The notes below the pieces were generated by a model, which saw only the letters and a list, made by a program, of their open reading frames with translations, had not been told where the DNA came from and ran no database searches. 12,592 bases of DNA from CAZVJA01 sp964626885 (GTDB lineage: Bacteria > Planctomycetota > Planctomycetia > Planctomycetales > Planctomycetaceae). Made by a program: the position numbers and the translations under genes. The stretch spans positions 1-12,592 of the forward strand of contig CAZVJA010000152.1 of the NCBI GenBank assembly GCA_964626885.1, in the 5' to 3' direction. Of this stretch, positions 1 to 6,655 are shown one piece after another. The stretch's first letter is position 1, and the number at the start of each line of letters is the position of its first letter.

Positions 1-823
1 CCCCCAACCGGGCGGCTTCTTCAATCGTGGTCACTTGGTAGCCTTCCATCGCGACTTGGAGTGCGCAGATCGGGTCGATCTCGGTGATGATCACCCGGGC
101 TCCGAGCCCATCCATCGCATCGGCACATCCCTTGCCGACGTCTCCGTAGCCGCAGACGACGACCACCTTCCCCGCCACCATAATATCGGTGGCCCGTTTG
201 ATACCGTCTGCCAGCGATTCACGGCAGCCGTAAAGATTGTCGAACTTGCTCTTGGTGACGGAGTCGTTGACGTTGATCGCGGGAACGCCGAGCTTTCCCT
301 GGTCGAGCATCTGGTGCAGACGATGAACTCCGGTGGTGGTTTCCTCGGTCAGCCCGCGAATTCCTTTGAGAAATTCGGGATATCGATCATGGATCATCTT
401 GGTGAGGTCGCCGCCGTCGTCGAGGATCATGTTCAGCGGTTGCCCGTCGGGCCAGACGAGGGTCTGCTCGATGCACCAATCGAACTCTTCCTCATTCATC
501 CCCTTCCAGGCGAAGACCGGAATGCCGGCGGCAGCGATGGCTGCGGCAGCATGGTCCTGCGTCGAGAAAATATTGCAGCTCGACCAGCGGACCGTCGCCC
601 CGAGCTTGATCAGCGTTTCGATAAGGACCGCGGTCTGGATCGTCATATGCAGACACCCGGCGATGCGCGCCCCCTTCAGCGGCTGGCTGGGACCGTACTT
701 CTCGCGCAAGGCCATCAGGCCGGGCATTTCGTTTTCAGCCAGTTCGATTTCTTTGCGGCCCCAGTCGGCCAACTTGATATCCGCTACTTTGTACGGCAGG
801 GTCTTGGCGGCAGTCGTGGACAT
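1..823 (-). CDS. ahcY: Adenosylhomocysteinase (S-adenosylhomocysteine hydrolase), N-terminal 274 residues, cut by the left edge
   Basis: This cytosolic NAD-dependent enzyme splits S-adenosylhomocysteine into adenosine and homocysteine, removing the product inhibitor of methyltransferases. Translating the minus strand from the ATG at 823 gives 274 codons with no stop. Family landmarks are clear: AGCLHMTIQTAVL (about residues 55-67), DDGGDLT (135-141), EETTTGV (160-166), NDSVTKSKFDNLYGC (186-200, with the substrate and catalytic Lys191, Asp195 and Asn196), and the NAD-binding loop CGYGDVGKG (about 224-232). The family is usually about 430-470 residues, so roughly 40% is missing to the left. The start is supported by AGGAG six bases upstream of the ATG. 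The gene diverges from metF-metH, which recycle its homocysteine product. Identification is by motif recognition, and I see no disruption in the visible part. Confidence 0.97.
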   Translation of the reverse strand, partial: MSTTAAKTLPYKVADIKLADWGRKEIELAENEMPGLMALREKYGPSQPLKGARIAGCLHMTIQTAVLIETLIKLGATVRWSSCNIFSTQDHAAAAIAAAGIPVFAWKGMNEEEFDWCIEQTLVWPDGQPLNMILDDGGDLTKMIHDRYPEFLKGIRGLTEETTTGVHRLHQMLDQGKLGVPAINVNDSVTKSKFDNLYGCRESLADGIKRATDIMVAGKVVVVCGYGDVGKGCADAMDGLGARVIITEIDPICALQVAMEGYQVTTIEEAARLG

Positions 824-893
824 TCGTTACTCCTGGAACGATCGCGAGAAGGATCCGCCGAACGTGGGCGAATAAGAAACTGTCTGAACATCA

Positions 894-937
894 ACCGCGG
901 AGCACCGGCAGGGTTTTACCTCCCGGCTCGTGGCGGT
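894..937 (-). other. Elongated stem-loop in the ahcY leader
   Basis: Read on the minus strand, a nested imperfect hairpin can form. ACCGC (937-933) pairs with GCGGT (898-894). GAGC (929-926) pairs with GCTC (903-900). CGG (925-923) pairs with CCG (908-906). CCT-type closing pairs (921-919 with 912-910) surround a 6-nt loop. That is about 15 pairs with small bulges and one C·C mismatch. It would begin about five nucleotides into the transcript predicted from the promoter at 949-977 and end about 70 nt before the ahcY ATG. It could stabilise the mRNA or regulate it. I do not see the conserved GAGGAGCGYUGC-type core of the known SAH riboswitch. Confidence 0.4.
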
Positions 938-948
938 CAGGTGCCTGT

Positions 949-977
949 AACATAGGGAGTTTCATCGGCATCGGCAA
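949..977 (-). promoter_or_regulatory. Candidate sigma70-type promoter for ahcY
   Basis: On the minus strand, TTGCCG (977-972) is followed by a 17-bp spacer and TATGTT (954-949). Each hexamer matches the consensus at four of six positions, and the spacing is ideal. Transcription would start near 942, leaving a leader of about 120 nt before the ahcY ATG at 823. The call rests on sequence pattern only. Confidence 0.35.
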
Positions 978-1022
978 CGTCGACCGAGTGGCTTTCGGGT
1001 GTTAAGCCGGGATTGCATTCGA

Positions 1023-1028
1023 TATATT
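1023..1028 (+). promoter_or_regulatory. Possible -10 element for metF-metH
   Basis: TATATT at 1023-1028 matches the -10 consensus at five of six positions and lies about 90 bp before the metF start. No good -35 hexamer sits 16-18 bp upstream, so the call is weak. It lies in the 296-bp divergent gap between ahcY and metF (824-1119). Apart from this and the ahcY leader signals I see no coding sequence and no recognisable SAM or cobalamin riboswitch in that gap. Confidence 0.2.
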
Positions 1029-1119
1029 CCACCGGTCCTTCAGGCGTTATGGGTTGGGTCAGCAATACTGCGAGTGAATGGTCCACACACGCCGCAGGCA
1101 CCTTTCTTCAGGAGATCGC

Positions 1120-2010
1120 ATGCGAATCCGACAGATCTATGGCGAGGGAAAATTCGGCCTCTCGTTCGAGATCTTTCCCCCCAAGACCGAAGAGGGGGAT
1201 GAATCGCTCGCGCGCACGCTCGCGCGTCTGGCGGTATATCAACCGGCGTTTATCTCCTGCACCTACGGTGCCGGCGGAAGCACGCGAACCCGCACCATCG
1301 ACTGGTGTGTCCGTATTCAAGAAGAATTTCATCAGACCGCCACGGCTCACTTTACATGCGTCGGTTCCACGCGCGAAGAACTGCTCGATTGGCTCAACCT
1401 GGCACGGCAAAAAGGAATTCAGAACATCATGGCCCTGCGCGGCGACCCGCCGGAGGGACAGAAGTCGTTTCAACCGGTTGCGGGAGGGTTGCGAAACGCC
1501 AATGAACTGGTGACGCTGATTCGTGAAACCGCACCCGAAATGGGAATCGGCGTGGCGGGGTATCCTGAGAAGCACATTGAAGCTCCCAATCCCGAGACCG
1601 ATCTCGTCAATCTCAAACGCAAAGTCGATGCCGGAGCAGACGCCGTTTTCACCCAGCTCTTTTACGAGAACGACAATTTCTTCCGCTTCCGCGATCGGTA
1701 TCACCAGATCGGGATTTCGGTGCCATTGATTCCCGGAATCATGCCGATCACCGAATTCGCAAGGATTCGCCGCATCACATCGATGTGCGGGGCGTATTTC
1801 CCGCCGGAACTGGCATCCCGCCTCGAAGCGGTTCAGGACGATGCGACGGCGCAATTCGAGATCGGCGTCGAGCACGCGGTCAATCAGTGCCGTGAGCTGA
1901 TGGACAACGGCGCGCCGGGAATTCATTTCTACGTGCTGAACCGGTCGAAGGCGTGCGAACGGATTCTCGGGGCACTTGGTATCGGCGCGGCGACGGGGGA
2001 GCAGGGCTGA
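1120..2010 (+). CDS. metF: 5,10-methylenetetrahydrofolate reductase
   Basis: This FAD-dependent cytosolic enzyme reduces 5,10-methylene-THF to 5-methyl-THF, the methyl donor for methionine synthase. The 296-residue product has the length of a bacterial single-domain MetF, without the eukaryotic regulatory domain. Visible signatures are SFEIFPPKT near residue 15, with the expected catalytic Glu17; ISCTYGAGGSTR (45-56); the FAD and folate loop ALRGDPP (105-111); GVAGYPEKH (144-152); TQLFYEN (178-184); and GIHFYVLN near residues 267-274. I chose the ATG at 1120 because AGGAG lies five to six bases upstream and the protein then starts just before the first beta strand. An in-frame ATG at 1078 would add 14 unconserved residues and has no clear ribosome-binding site. 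The stop is followed two bases later by the metH ATG, so the two genes are surely co-transcribed and probably translationally coupled. Confidence 0.96.
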   Translation: MRIRQIYGEGKFGLSFEIFPPKTEEGDESLARTLARLAVYQPAFISCTYGAGGSTRTRTIDWCVRIQEEFHQTATAHFTCVGSTREELLDWLNLARQKGIQNIMALRGDPPEGQKSFQPVAGGLRNANELVTLIRETAPEMGIGVAGYPEKHIEAPNPETDLVNLKRKVDAGADAVFTQLFYENDNFFRFRDRYHQIGISVPLIPGIMPITEFARIRRITSMCGAYFPPELASRLEAVQDDATAQFEIGVEHAVNQCRELMDNGAPGIHFYVLNRSKACERILGALGIGAATGEQG

Positions 2011-2012
2011 GA

Positions 2013-5000
2013 ATGGCATCTGCGTCGTCCGCTGATCAACATCTACATCGCCTGTTAAAGGAGCGAATCCTCATCCTCGATGGCGCGATGGGGACGATGA
2101 TTCAGACCCATAAGTTCGCCGAGCAGGATTTCCGCGGGAGTCGATTCGCCGACCATGCTCGTCCACTGCAGGGATGCAACGACCTGCTTTGTCTGACGCA
2201 GCCGCAGGCTATCGCGGAGATCCATCGCCAGTATCTCGACGCCGGCGCGGACATCATTCAGACCAATACATTCAACTCCACGTCGATCTCGCTGGCGGAC
2301 TACGGACTGGAACCACACGTCTTCGAGATTAACCGCGCCGCGGCGGCGCTGGCACGCAAAGTTGCAGACGAAGTCTCCGACCGAACTCCCGACAAGCCCC
2401 GCTTTGTGGCGGGGAGCATCGGCCCTACGAATCGTACTGCGTCGATGTCGCCCGACGTCAATAATCCCGCCTTCCGCGCCGTGACCTTCGATGAGTTGGT
2501 TGAAGCCTATTCCGAACAGGCGCGTGGCCTGATCGACGGTGGTGTCGACACGTTGATGCCTGAAACAACGTTCGACACGTTGAATCTCAAAGCGGCGCTG
2601 TTCGCTCTGCGCAAGCTGTTCGACGAATTGGGTCGCGAATGGCCAGTAATGATCTCGGTCACGATCACCGATGCCAGCGGCCGCACGCTTTCGGGCCAAA
2701 CCGTCGAGGCATTCTGGAATTCGGTCGCGCATGCCGGAGCGCTCAGCGTCGGCATCAACTGTGCGCTGGGGGCCGACCTCATGCGGCCCTATATCGAAGA
2801 GCTGTCGCGCGTCGCGCCGGTGCATATCAGTTGTCATCCGAACGCGGGGCTGCCGAACGAATTTGGCGAGTATGACGAGACCCCCGCGCACATGGCCTCG
2901 ATACTTCGCGACTTCGCCGCAAATGGCTGGCTGAATATCGTCGGCGGTTGTTGCGGTACGACGCCGCCGCACATTCGCGCCATCGCCGACGCCGTCCGCG
3001 AAGCGACACCGCGCCGCATTCCCGAAGTCCCACCTTACACCCGGCTGAGCGGGCTCGATCCCCTCACCATTCGCCCCGACAGCAACTTCATCCTCATCGG
3101 TGAGCGGACAAACGTCACGGGGTCGAAGAAGTTCGCGCGGCTCATCAAGACCGGCGATTATGAGCAGGCGCTGGCTGTCGCGCAAGATCAGGTCGCCGGC
3201 GGGGCGAACATCCTCGACGTCAACATGGATGAGGCGCTGCTCGATGGTCCGAAGACGATGACCACGTTCCTCAACCTGCTCGCCTCCGACCCCGAGATCG
3301 CCCGCGTGCCGATCATGGTCGACAGTTCGAACTGGGCAGTGCTCGAAGCGGGGCTCAAGTGTCTCCAAGGAAAAGGGATCGTCAATTCGATCAGTTTGAA
3401 AGGAGGCGAAGAGGAATTTCTCCGGCAGGCACGGCTGGTGCGCCGATACGGTGCCGCGGCGGTTGTGATGGCCTTCGACGAGGAAGGGCAGGCCGCCGAC
3501 GCCGACCGTAAGGTCGAGATTTCGAAACGCGCCTTCAAGCTGCTGACTGAGAAAGCCGGCTTCCCCCCTCAAGACATCATCTTTGACGCGAACATTCTCA
3601 CTGTCGGCACCGGTATCGAGGAGCACGCGAATTACGGCATCGAGTTCATCGAGGCGGTGCGCCGCATCAAGCAGGAATGCCCCGGTGCGAAAACCTCCGG
3701 CGGCGTGAGCAACGTGTCGTTCTCATTCCGCGGCAACGACGTCGTCCGCGAGGCGATGAACGCCGCGTTCCTCTATCATGCGATTCGAGCCGGGCTCGAT
3801 ATGGCGATCGTCAACGCAGGTCAGCTCGAAGTCTATGAGGAAATCGACAAGCAACTCCTGGAGCACATTGAAGACGTGCTGCTCAATCGCCGTCCCGACG
3901 CCACCGAGCGGCTCGTCGAATTCTCGGAGACCGTTAAGAAGAAGGAGAAGGGGGCCGAGGAAGAAGAAGCGTGGCGAAAAGCCTCCGTCCAAGAGCGTCT
4001 GGCACATGCCCTCGTGAAGGGGATCGTCGAGCACATCGACGCCGACACCGAGGAAGCACGGCAAAAACTGGGACGCCCATTGTCGGTCATTCAGGGACCG
4101 CTGATGGACGGCATGAACATCGTCGGGGAACTGTTCGGTTCCGGAAAGATGTTCTTGCCGCAGGTCGTCAAGAGCGCCCGCGTGATGAAGAAAGCGGTCG
4201 CCTACCTGCTCCCCTTCATGGAAGCCGAGAAGGCAGCCAACGCCGACGCAAGCAGTTCGCGCGGCAAGATCGTAGTGGCCACCGTCAAAGGGGACGTGCA
4301 TGACATCGGAAAGAACATCGTCGGTGTCGTCCTGCGTTGCAACAACTTCGAGGTCATCGATCTCGGCGTGATGGTTCCCGCGGAAAAGATTCTCGACACG
4401 GCTGTCGAGGAGCAGGCCGACATCATCGGCTTAAGTGGGCTCATTACGCCGTCATTGGAAGAAATGGTGCACGTCGCCCGCGAGATGCACCGCCGCGAGT
4501 TTCATGTTCCATTGTTGATCGGCGGAGCGACGACCAGCGCGAAGCATACGGCGGTAAAAATCGCGCCGGCCTATCGCGAGCCGGTGGTCCACGTGGCGGA
4601 CGCCTCGGTTTCGGTGCCGGTCGTCGAGAACCTGATCGATAAGGAAAAACGGGGGGCATTCGCAGAAAAGAACAGCGCGGCGCAGGAACGGGACCGCCGC
4701 CTCTTCGCCGAGCGGCAACAGAAGCACCTTGTGCCGTTTGCGGAAGCGTGCGCGCGGCGATTCACGACAAACTGGGAACAGGTCCGAATCGACAAGCCGG
4801 CGTTTCTGGGATTAAAGTTGCTCGCCGATCAGCCGCTGTCGGAACTCGTGCCGTACATCGACTGGTCGCCGTTCTTTCAGACGTGGGAGCTGCGAGGCAA
4901 ATATCCCAAGATCTTCGGAGATCCCGATGTCGGGCTGGAAGCGAAGGGGCTTTTTGATGACGCGCAGGCACTGCTCGACCGCATTATTGTGAAGAAGTTG

Positions 5001-5711
5001 CTGACCGCGCGCGGCGTGTACGGTTTCTGGCCGGCGAATGTTATCGACGGCGAAGACATCGTCTTATACACGGATGAGTCGCGGGAAACAGAGCTGACTC
5101 GCTTTTCGATGTTGCGGCAGCAGTGGGAGCGGAAGGGGCAGGAAGAATTTCGCTCGCTGGCCGATTACATCGCGCCGATCGAGAGTGGCCGGGCCGATTA
5201 TCTCGGCGCGTTCGCGGTGACGGCGGGCATCGGCTGCGACGAGCTGGCCCACGAGTTTGTCGAGCAGCATGACGATTATCATTCGATCATGACGAAGGCG
5301 CTCGCCGACCGATTCGCCGAGGCGTTTGCGGAGATGCTGCATCACAAGGCCCGTACCGATTGGGGCTACGGCCGCGACGAAAAACTCTCGCCGGAAGAAC
5401 TCATCGACGAAAAGTATCGCGGCATCCGCCCGGCGTTTGGATACCCCGCTTGTCCCGACCATACCGAGAAGCGGCAATTGTTCGATCTGCTGCATGCCGA
5501 GGAACACACCAGCATCCGGTTGACGGAGAGTTTTGCGATGTGGCCGGCCGCGTCAGTCAGCGGCCTCTATTTCGCGCATCCCGACGCGCGGTACTTCTCG
5601 GTCGACCGCATCAGCCGCGATCAGGTGGAAGACTACTCGCGGCGGAAAGGCATGTCCATCCGAGAGGTCGAACGCTGGCTGGCACCGAATCTGGGATACG
5701 ATCCGGAATAA
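2013..5711 (+). CDS. metH: Cobalamin-dependent methionine synthase, full length
   Basis: MetH transfers the methyl group of 5-methyl-THF to homocysteine through methylcobalamin. All four modules are present in 1232 residues, close to the E. coli length. The homocysteine domain has LDGAMGTMIQ (22-31) and zinc ligands Cys250 (GINC) and Cys313/Cys314 (GGCCGTTP). The pterin-binding domain follows at about 355-640 (IGERTNVTGSKKF, then DVNMDEAL and VDSSNW). A very charged linker (about 641-660) leads to the cobalamin module, with DVHDIGKNIVG (761-771, His763 being the lower Co ligand), SGLITPSLEEM (808-818) and GGAT (837-840). The C-terminal SAM-dependent reactivation domain carries RPAFGYPACPDH (1139-1150). 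I take the ATG at 2013 because it lies two bases after the metF stop with AGGG/GGGAG upstream and gives the usual N-terminus. An in-frame codon at 1953 lies inside metF. No cobalamin riboswitch was recognised upstream. Confidence 0.98.
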   Translation: MASASSADQHLHRLLKERILILDGAMGTMIQTHKFAEQDFRGSRFADHARPLQGCNDLLCLTQPQAIAEIHRQYLDAGADIIQTNTFNSTSISLADYGLEPHVFEINRAAAALARKVADEVSDRTPDKPRFVAGSIGPTNRTASMSPDVNNPAFRAVTFDELVEAYSEQARGLIDGGVDTLMPETTFDTLNLKAALFALRKLFDELGREWPVMISVTITDASGRTLSGQTVEAFWNSVAHAGALSVGINCALGADLMRPYIEELSRVAPVHISCHPNAGLPNEFGEYDETPAHMASILRDFAANGWLNIVGGCCGTTPPHIRAIADAVREATPRRIPEVPPYTRLSGLDPLTIRPDSNFILIGERTNVTGSKKFARLIKTGDYEQALAVAQDQVAGGANILDVNMDEALLDGPKTMTTFLNLLASDPEIARVPIMVDSSNWAVLEAGLKCLQGKGIVNSISLKGGEEEFLRQARLVRRYGAAAVVMAFDEEGQAADADRKVEISKRAFKLLTEKAGFPPQDIIFDANILTVGTGIEEHANYGIEFIEAVRRIKQECPGAKTSGGVSNVSFSFRGNDVVREAMNAAFLYHAIRAGLDMAIVNAGQLEVYEEIDKQLLEHIEDVLLNRRPDATERLVEFSETVKKKEKGAEEEEAWRKASVQERLAHALVKGIVEHIDADTEEARQKLGRPLSVIQGPLMDGMNIVGELFGSGKMFLPQVVKSARVMKKAVAYLLPFMEAEKAANADASSSRGKIVVATVKGDVHDIGKNIVGVVLRCNNFEVIDLGVMVPAEKILDTAVEEQADIIGLSGLITPSLEEMVHVAREMHRREFHVPLLIGGATTSAKHTAVKIAPAYREPVVHVADASVSVPVVENLIDKEKRGAFAEKNSAAQERDRRLFAERQQKHLVPFAEACARRFTTNWEQVRIDKPAFLGLKLLADQPLSELVPYIDWSPFFQTWELRGKYPKIFGDPDVGLEAKGLFDDAQALLDRIIVKKLLTARGVYGFWPANVIDGEDIVLYTDESRETELTRFSMLRQQWERKGQEEFRSLADYIAPIESGRADYLGAFAVTAGIGCDELAHEFVEQHDDYHSIMTKALADRFAEAFAEMLHHKARTDWGYGRDEKLSPEELIDEKYRGIRPAFGYPACPDHTEKRQLFDLLHAEEHTSIRLTESFAMWPAASVSGLYFAHPDARYFSVDRISRDQVEDYSRRKGMSIREVERWLAPNLGYDPE

Positions 5712-5836
5712 GCGGGCATTTAAAGACAAAAACTCGAATTGTTCGGGCGACATCCGTATCGGTTCGACGCGATTGCTCCACTCTCAAAACTCACGGTCCG
5801 CTTGAGTCGTAGAGATTCCTCTGATCACCCCACCCG

Positions 5837-5855
5837 CCAGATTGATAGGATCTGG
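5837..5855 (+). repeat. Inverted repeat upstream of clpS
   Basis: CCAGAT (5837-5842) and ATCTGG (5850-5855) form a perfect 6-bp inverted repeat with a 7-bp centre, ending about 30 bp before the clpS ATG. It could be a short leader hairpin or an operator half-site pair. The 173-bp metH-clpS gap (5712-5884) shows no clear promoter hexamers and no convincing metH terminator. Confidence 0.3.
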
Positions 5856-5884
5856 AAGATCGAGGAGTCACGAAAGGACGGATT

Positions 5885-6274
5885 ATGTCTGAATCCACCG
5901 CACTCGAAGAACAGGTTGCCGTTGCCGAGCCGATCGTCCGGCCCAAACCGCGCGACAAGAAACACGAGCGCGAAGAAGCCCGCTCCAAGACAAAGAAGCA
6001 GCCCCCCTACGCGGTGATTTTGGAGAACGACGACCTGCACACGTACGATTACGTCATCGAAGTGTTGCAGAAGGTCTGTGGTTACGATTTACAAAGATCA
6101 TTTCTGTTGGCATGGCTTGTAGACAAAACGGGTGAGGCGCTGGTCTGGAGCGGCACGCTGGAACTCGCGGAATTGAAGCGCGACCAGATCCGCGGCTTCG
6201 GCCCGGACACTTACGCCCCCAAGCCGGTCACCTTTCCGCTGGGCGTGCGCGTCGAACCGCTGCCGGGGGAGTGA
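5885..6274 (+). CDS. clpS: ClpS-like ATP-dependent Clp protease adaptor, variant pocket
   Basis: ClpS binds proteins with bulky N-terminal residues and hands them to the ClpAP/ClpCP unfoldase. The product is 129 residues, somewhat longer than the roughly 106 of E. coli, because of a charged, Pro/Lys-rich N-terminal extension (about 1-40). The core fits ClpS: PYAVILENDD (41-50), DYVIEVLQKV (55-64), GEALV and LELAELKRDQIRGFG (92-106). The two pocket acidic/amide residues that hold the substrate amino group, Asn48 and Asp49, are present. By my alignment the E. coli gatekeeper Met40 corresponds to Tyr54, and His66 corresponds to Asp80 (in VDKTG). The start is supported by AAAGGA about six bases before the ATG. 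The gene stands alone, with no clpA or clpC beside it. Calling it a ClpS-fold protein is fairly safe; canonical N-degron recognition is not assured. Confidence 0.85.
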   Translation: MSESTALEEQVAVAEPIVRPKPRDKKHEREEARSKTKKQPPYAVILENDDLHTYDYVIEVLQKVCGYDLQRSFLLAWLVDKTGEALVWSGTLELAELKRDQIRGFGPDTYAPKPVTFPLGVRVEPLPGE

Positions 6275-6360
6275 CGGGATACCGAGAAACGCGCGGCGGC
6301 ACGCTCTGCCGGTCACTGGGCCTTCCGCGACCACGAATCGCCGAAGGCCTGATCCGCGCG

Positions 6361-6390
6361 CAAAAAGAAACCCCGGAAAAACCGGGGTTT
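6361..6390 (-). terminator. Intrinsic terminator of tRNA-Lys
   Basis: A perfect 9-bp stem, AAACCCCGG (6368-6376) with CCGGGGTTT (6382-6390), encloses a 5-nt loop. Read on the minus strand, the second arm runs straight into TTTCTTTTTG, a good U-tract, about 35 nt after the tRNA 3' end. On the plus strand only three T follow, so any role in ending clpS transcripts would be weaker. Confidence 0.85.
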
Positions 6391-6424
6391 GCGACGCACC
6401 GCGAAAAACCGCGATGTGCTCAGG

Positions 6425-6497
6425 TGCCCCCACATGGACTCGAACCATGAACCTACTGATTAAGAGTCAGTTGCTCTACCAATTGAGCTATAGGGGC
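6425..6497 (-). tRNA. tRNA-Lys, anticodon CTT
   Basis: Read on the minus strand, a 73-nt cloverleaf is complete. The acceptor GCCCCTA pairs with TGGGGGC with one T-G wobble. The D arm is GCTC/GAGC. The anticodon stem ACTGA/TCAGT encloses loop CTCTTAA, giving anticodon CTT for codon AAG. The T arm CATGG/CCATG encloses TTCGAGT. The discriminator base is A. The next genomic bases are CCT, so the 3' CCA end is not fully encoded and must be added by the CCA-adding enzyme. It is flanked by its own promoter (6526-6554) and terminator (6361-6390), so it is probably a monocistronic tRNA transcript. Confidence 0.97.
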
Positions 6498-6498
6498 G

Positions 6499-6515
6499 CA
6501 CGGTATTCGACCGTG
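6499..6515 (-). other. Hairpin in the tRNA-Lys 5' leader
   Basis: CACGGT (6499-6504) and ACCGTG (6510-6515) are perfect inverted arms around a 5-nt loop, ending one nucleotide before the mature tRNA 5' end at 6497. With a start site near 6519, almost the entire pre-tRNA leader would be this hairpin, next to the RNase P cleavage site. Confidence 0.4.
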
Positions 6516-6525
6516 GGAGTGTCGA

Positions 6526-6554
6526 AGTATACTGGCGGCGGAGGGACCGTTCAA
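6526..6554 (-). promoter_or_regulatory. Sigma70-type promoter for tRNA-Lys
   Basis: On the minus strand, TTGAAC (6554-6549), a 17-bp spacer and TATACT (6531-6526) form one of the best promoter matches in the window: four of six and five of six consensus positions at ideal spacing. Transcription would start near 6519, about 22 nt before the tRNA. The -10 is part of the palindrome AGTATACT (6526-6533), so a -10-like TATACT (6528-6533) also exists on the plus strand facing the thiolase operon. Confidence 0.6.
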
Positions 6555-6598
6555 CCCTCTGCGGAACCGGGTGCACGTCTCCACTTCCGCCGAGAGGG
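6555..6598 (+). other. Bulged 12-bp stem-loop upstream of the thiolase operon
   Basis: CCCTCTGCGGAA (6555-6566) can pair with TTCCGC (6585-6590) and AGAGGG (6593-6598), giving 12 pairs interrupted only by a 2-nt CG bulge. A GTG/CAC inner helix (6571-6573 with 6582-6584) may continue it. If transcription starts near 6540 on the plus strand, this is the first structure of the leader RNA. It directly abuts the -35 of the tRNA-Lys promoter, so it could instead be a protein-binding palindrome. Confidence 0.4.
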
Positions 6599-6612
6599 AA
6601 ACCGCAGTACGT

Positions 6613-6638
6613 CGAGGCTCCAAGCCTCGTGAGTTTTT
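6613..6638 (+). terminator. Hairpin plus T-run before the thiolase gene (attenuator-like)
   Basis: CGAGGCT (6613-6619) and AGCCTCG (6623-6629) form a perfect 7-bp stem with a 3-nt loop. TGAG and a run of five T (6634-6638) follow, just before the ribosome-binding site. It resembles an intrinsic terminator, but the T-run starts four bases after the stem, which weakens the match. It could stop plus-strand transcripts arriving from clpS or act as an attenuator for the thiolase operon. Confidence 0.35.
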
Positions 6639-6655
6639 ATTCTGGAGAGACCGGC

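Noticed and set aside
35..955. 306-codon plus-strand frame over ahcY
   Set aside because: The opposite strand encodes an unmistakable adenosylhomocysteinase. The frame also runs across the ahcY leader with no start context.
824..1119. SAH, SAM or cobalamin riboswitch between ahcY and metF
   Set aside because: I looked for the known core sequences on both strands and found none. Only an unclassified stem-loop in the ahcY leader is supported.
2055..3626. 523-codon open frame antisense to metH
   Set aside because: It lies wholly opposite a metH gene with intact motifs. Its translation is Arg-rich and low in recognisable motifs, as expected for the shadow of a GC-rich gene.
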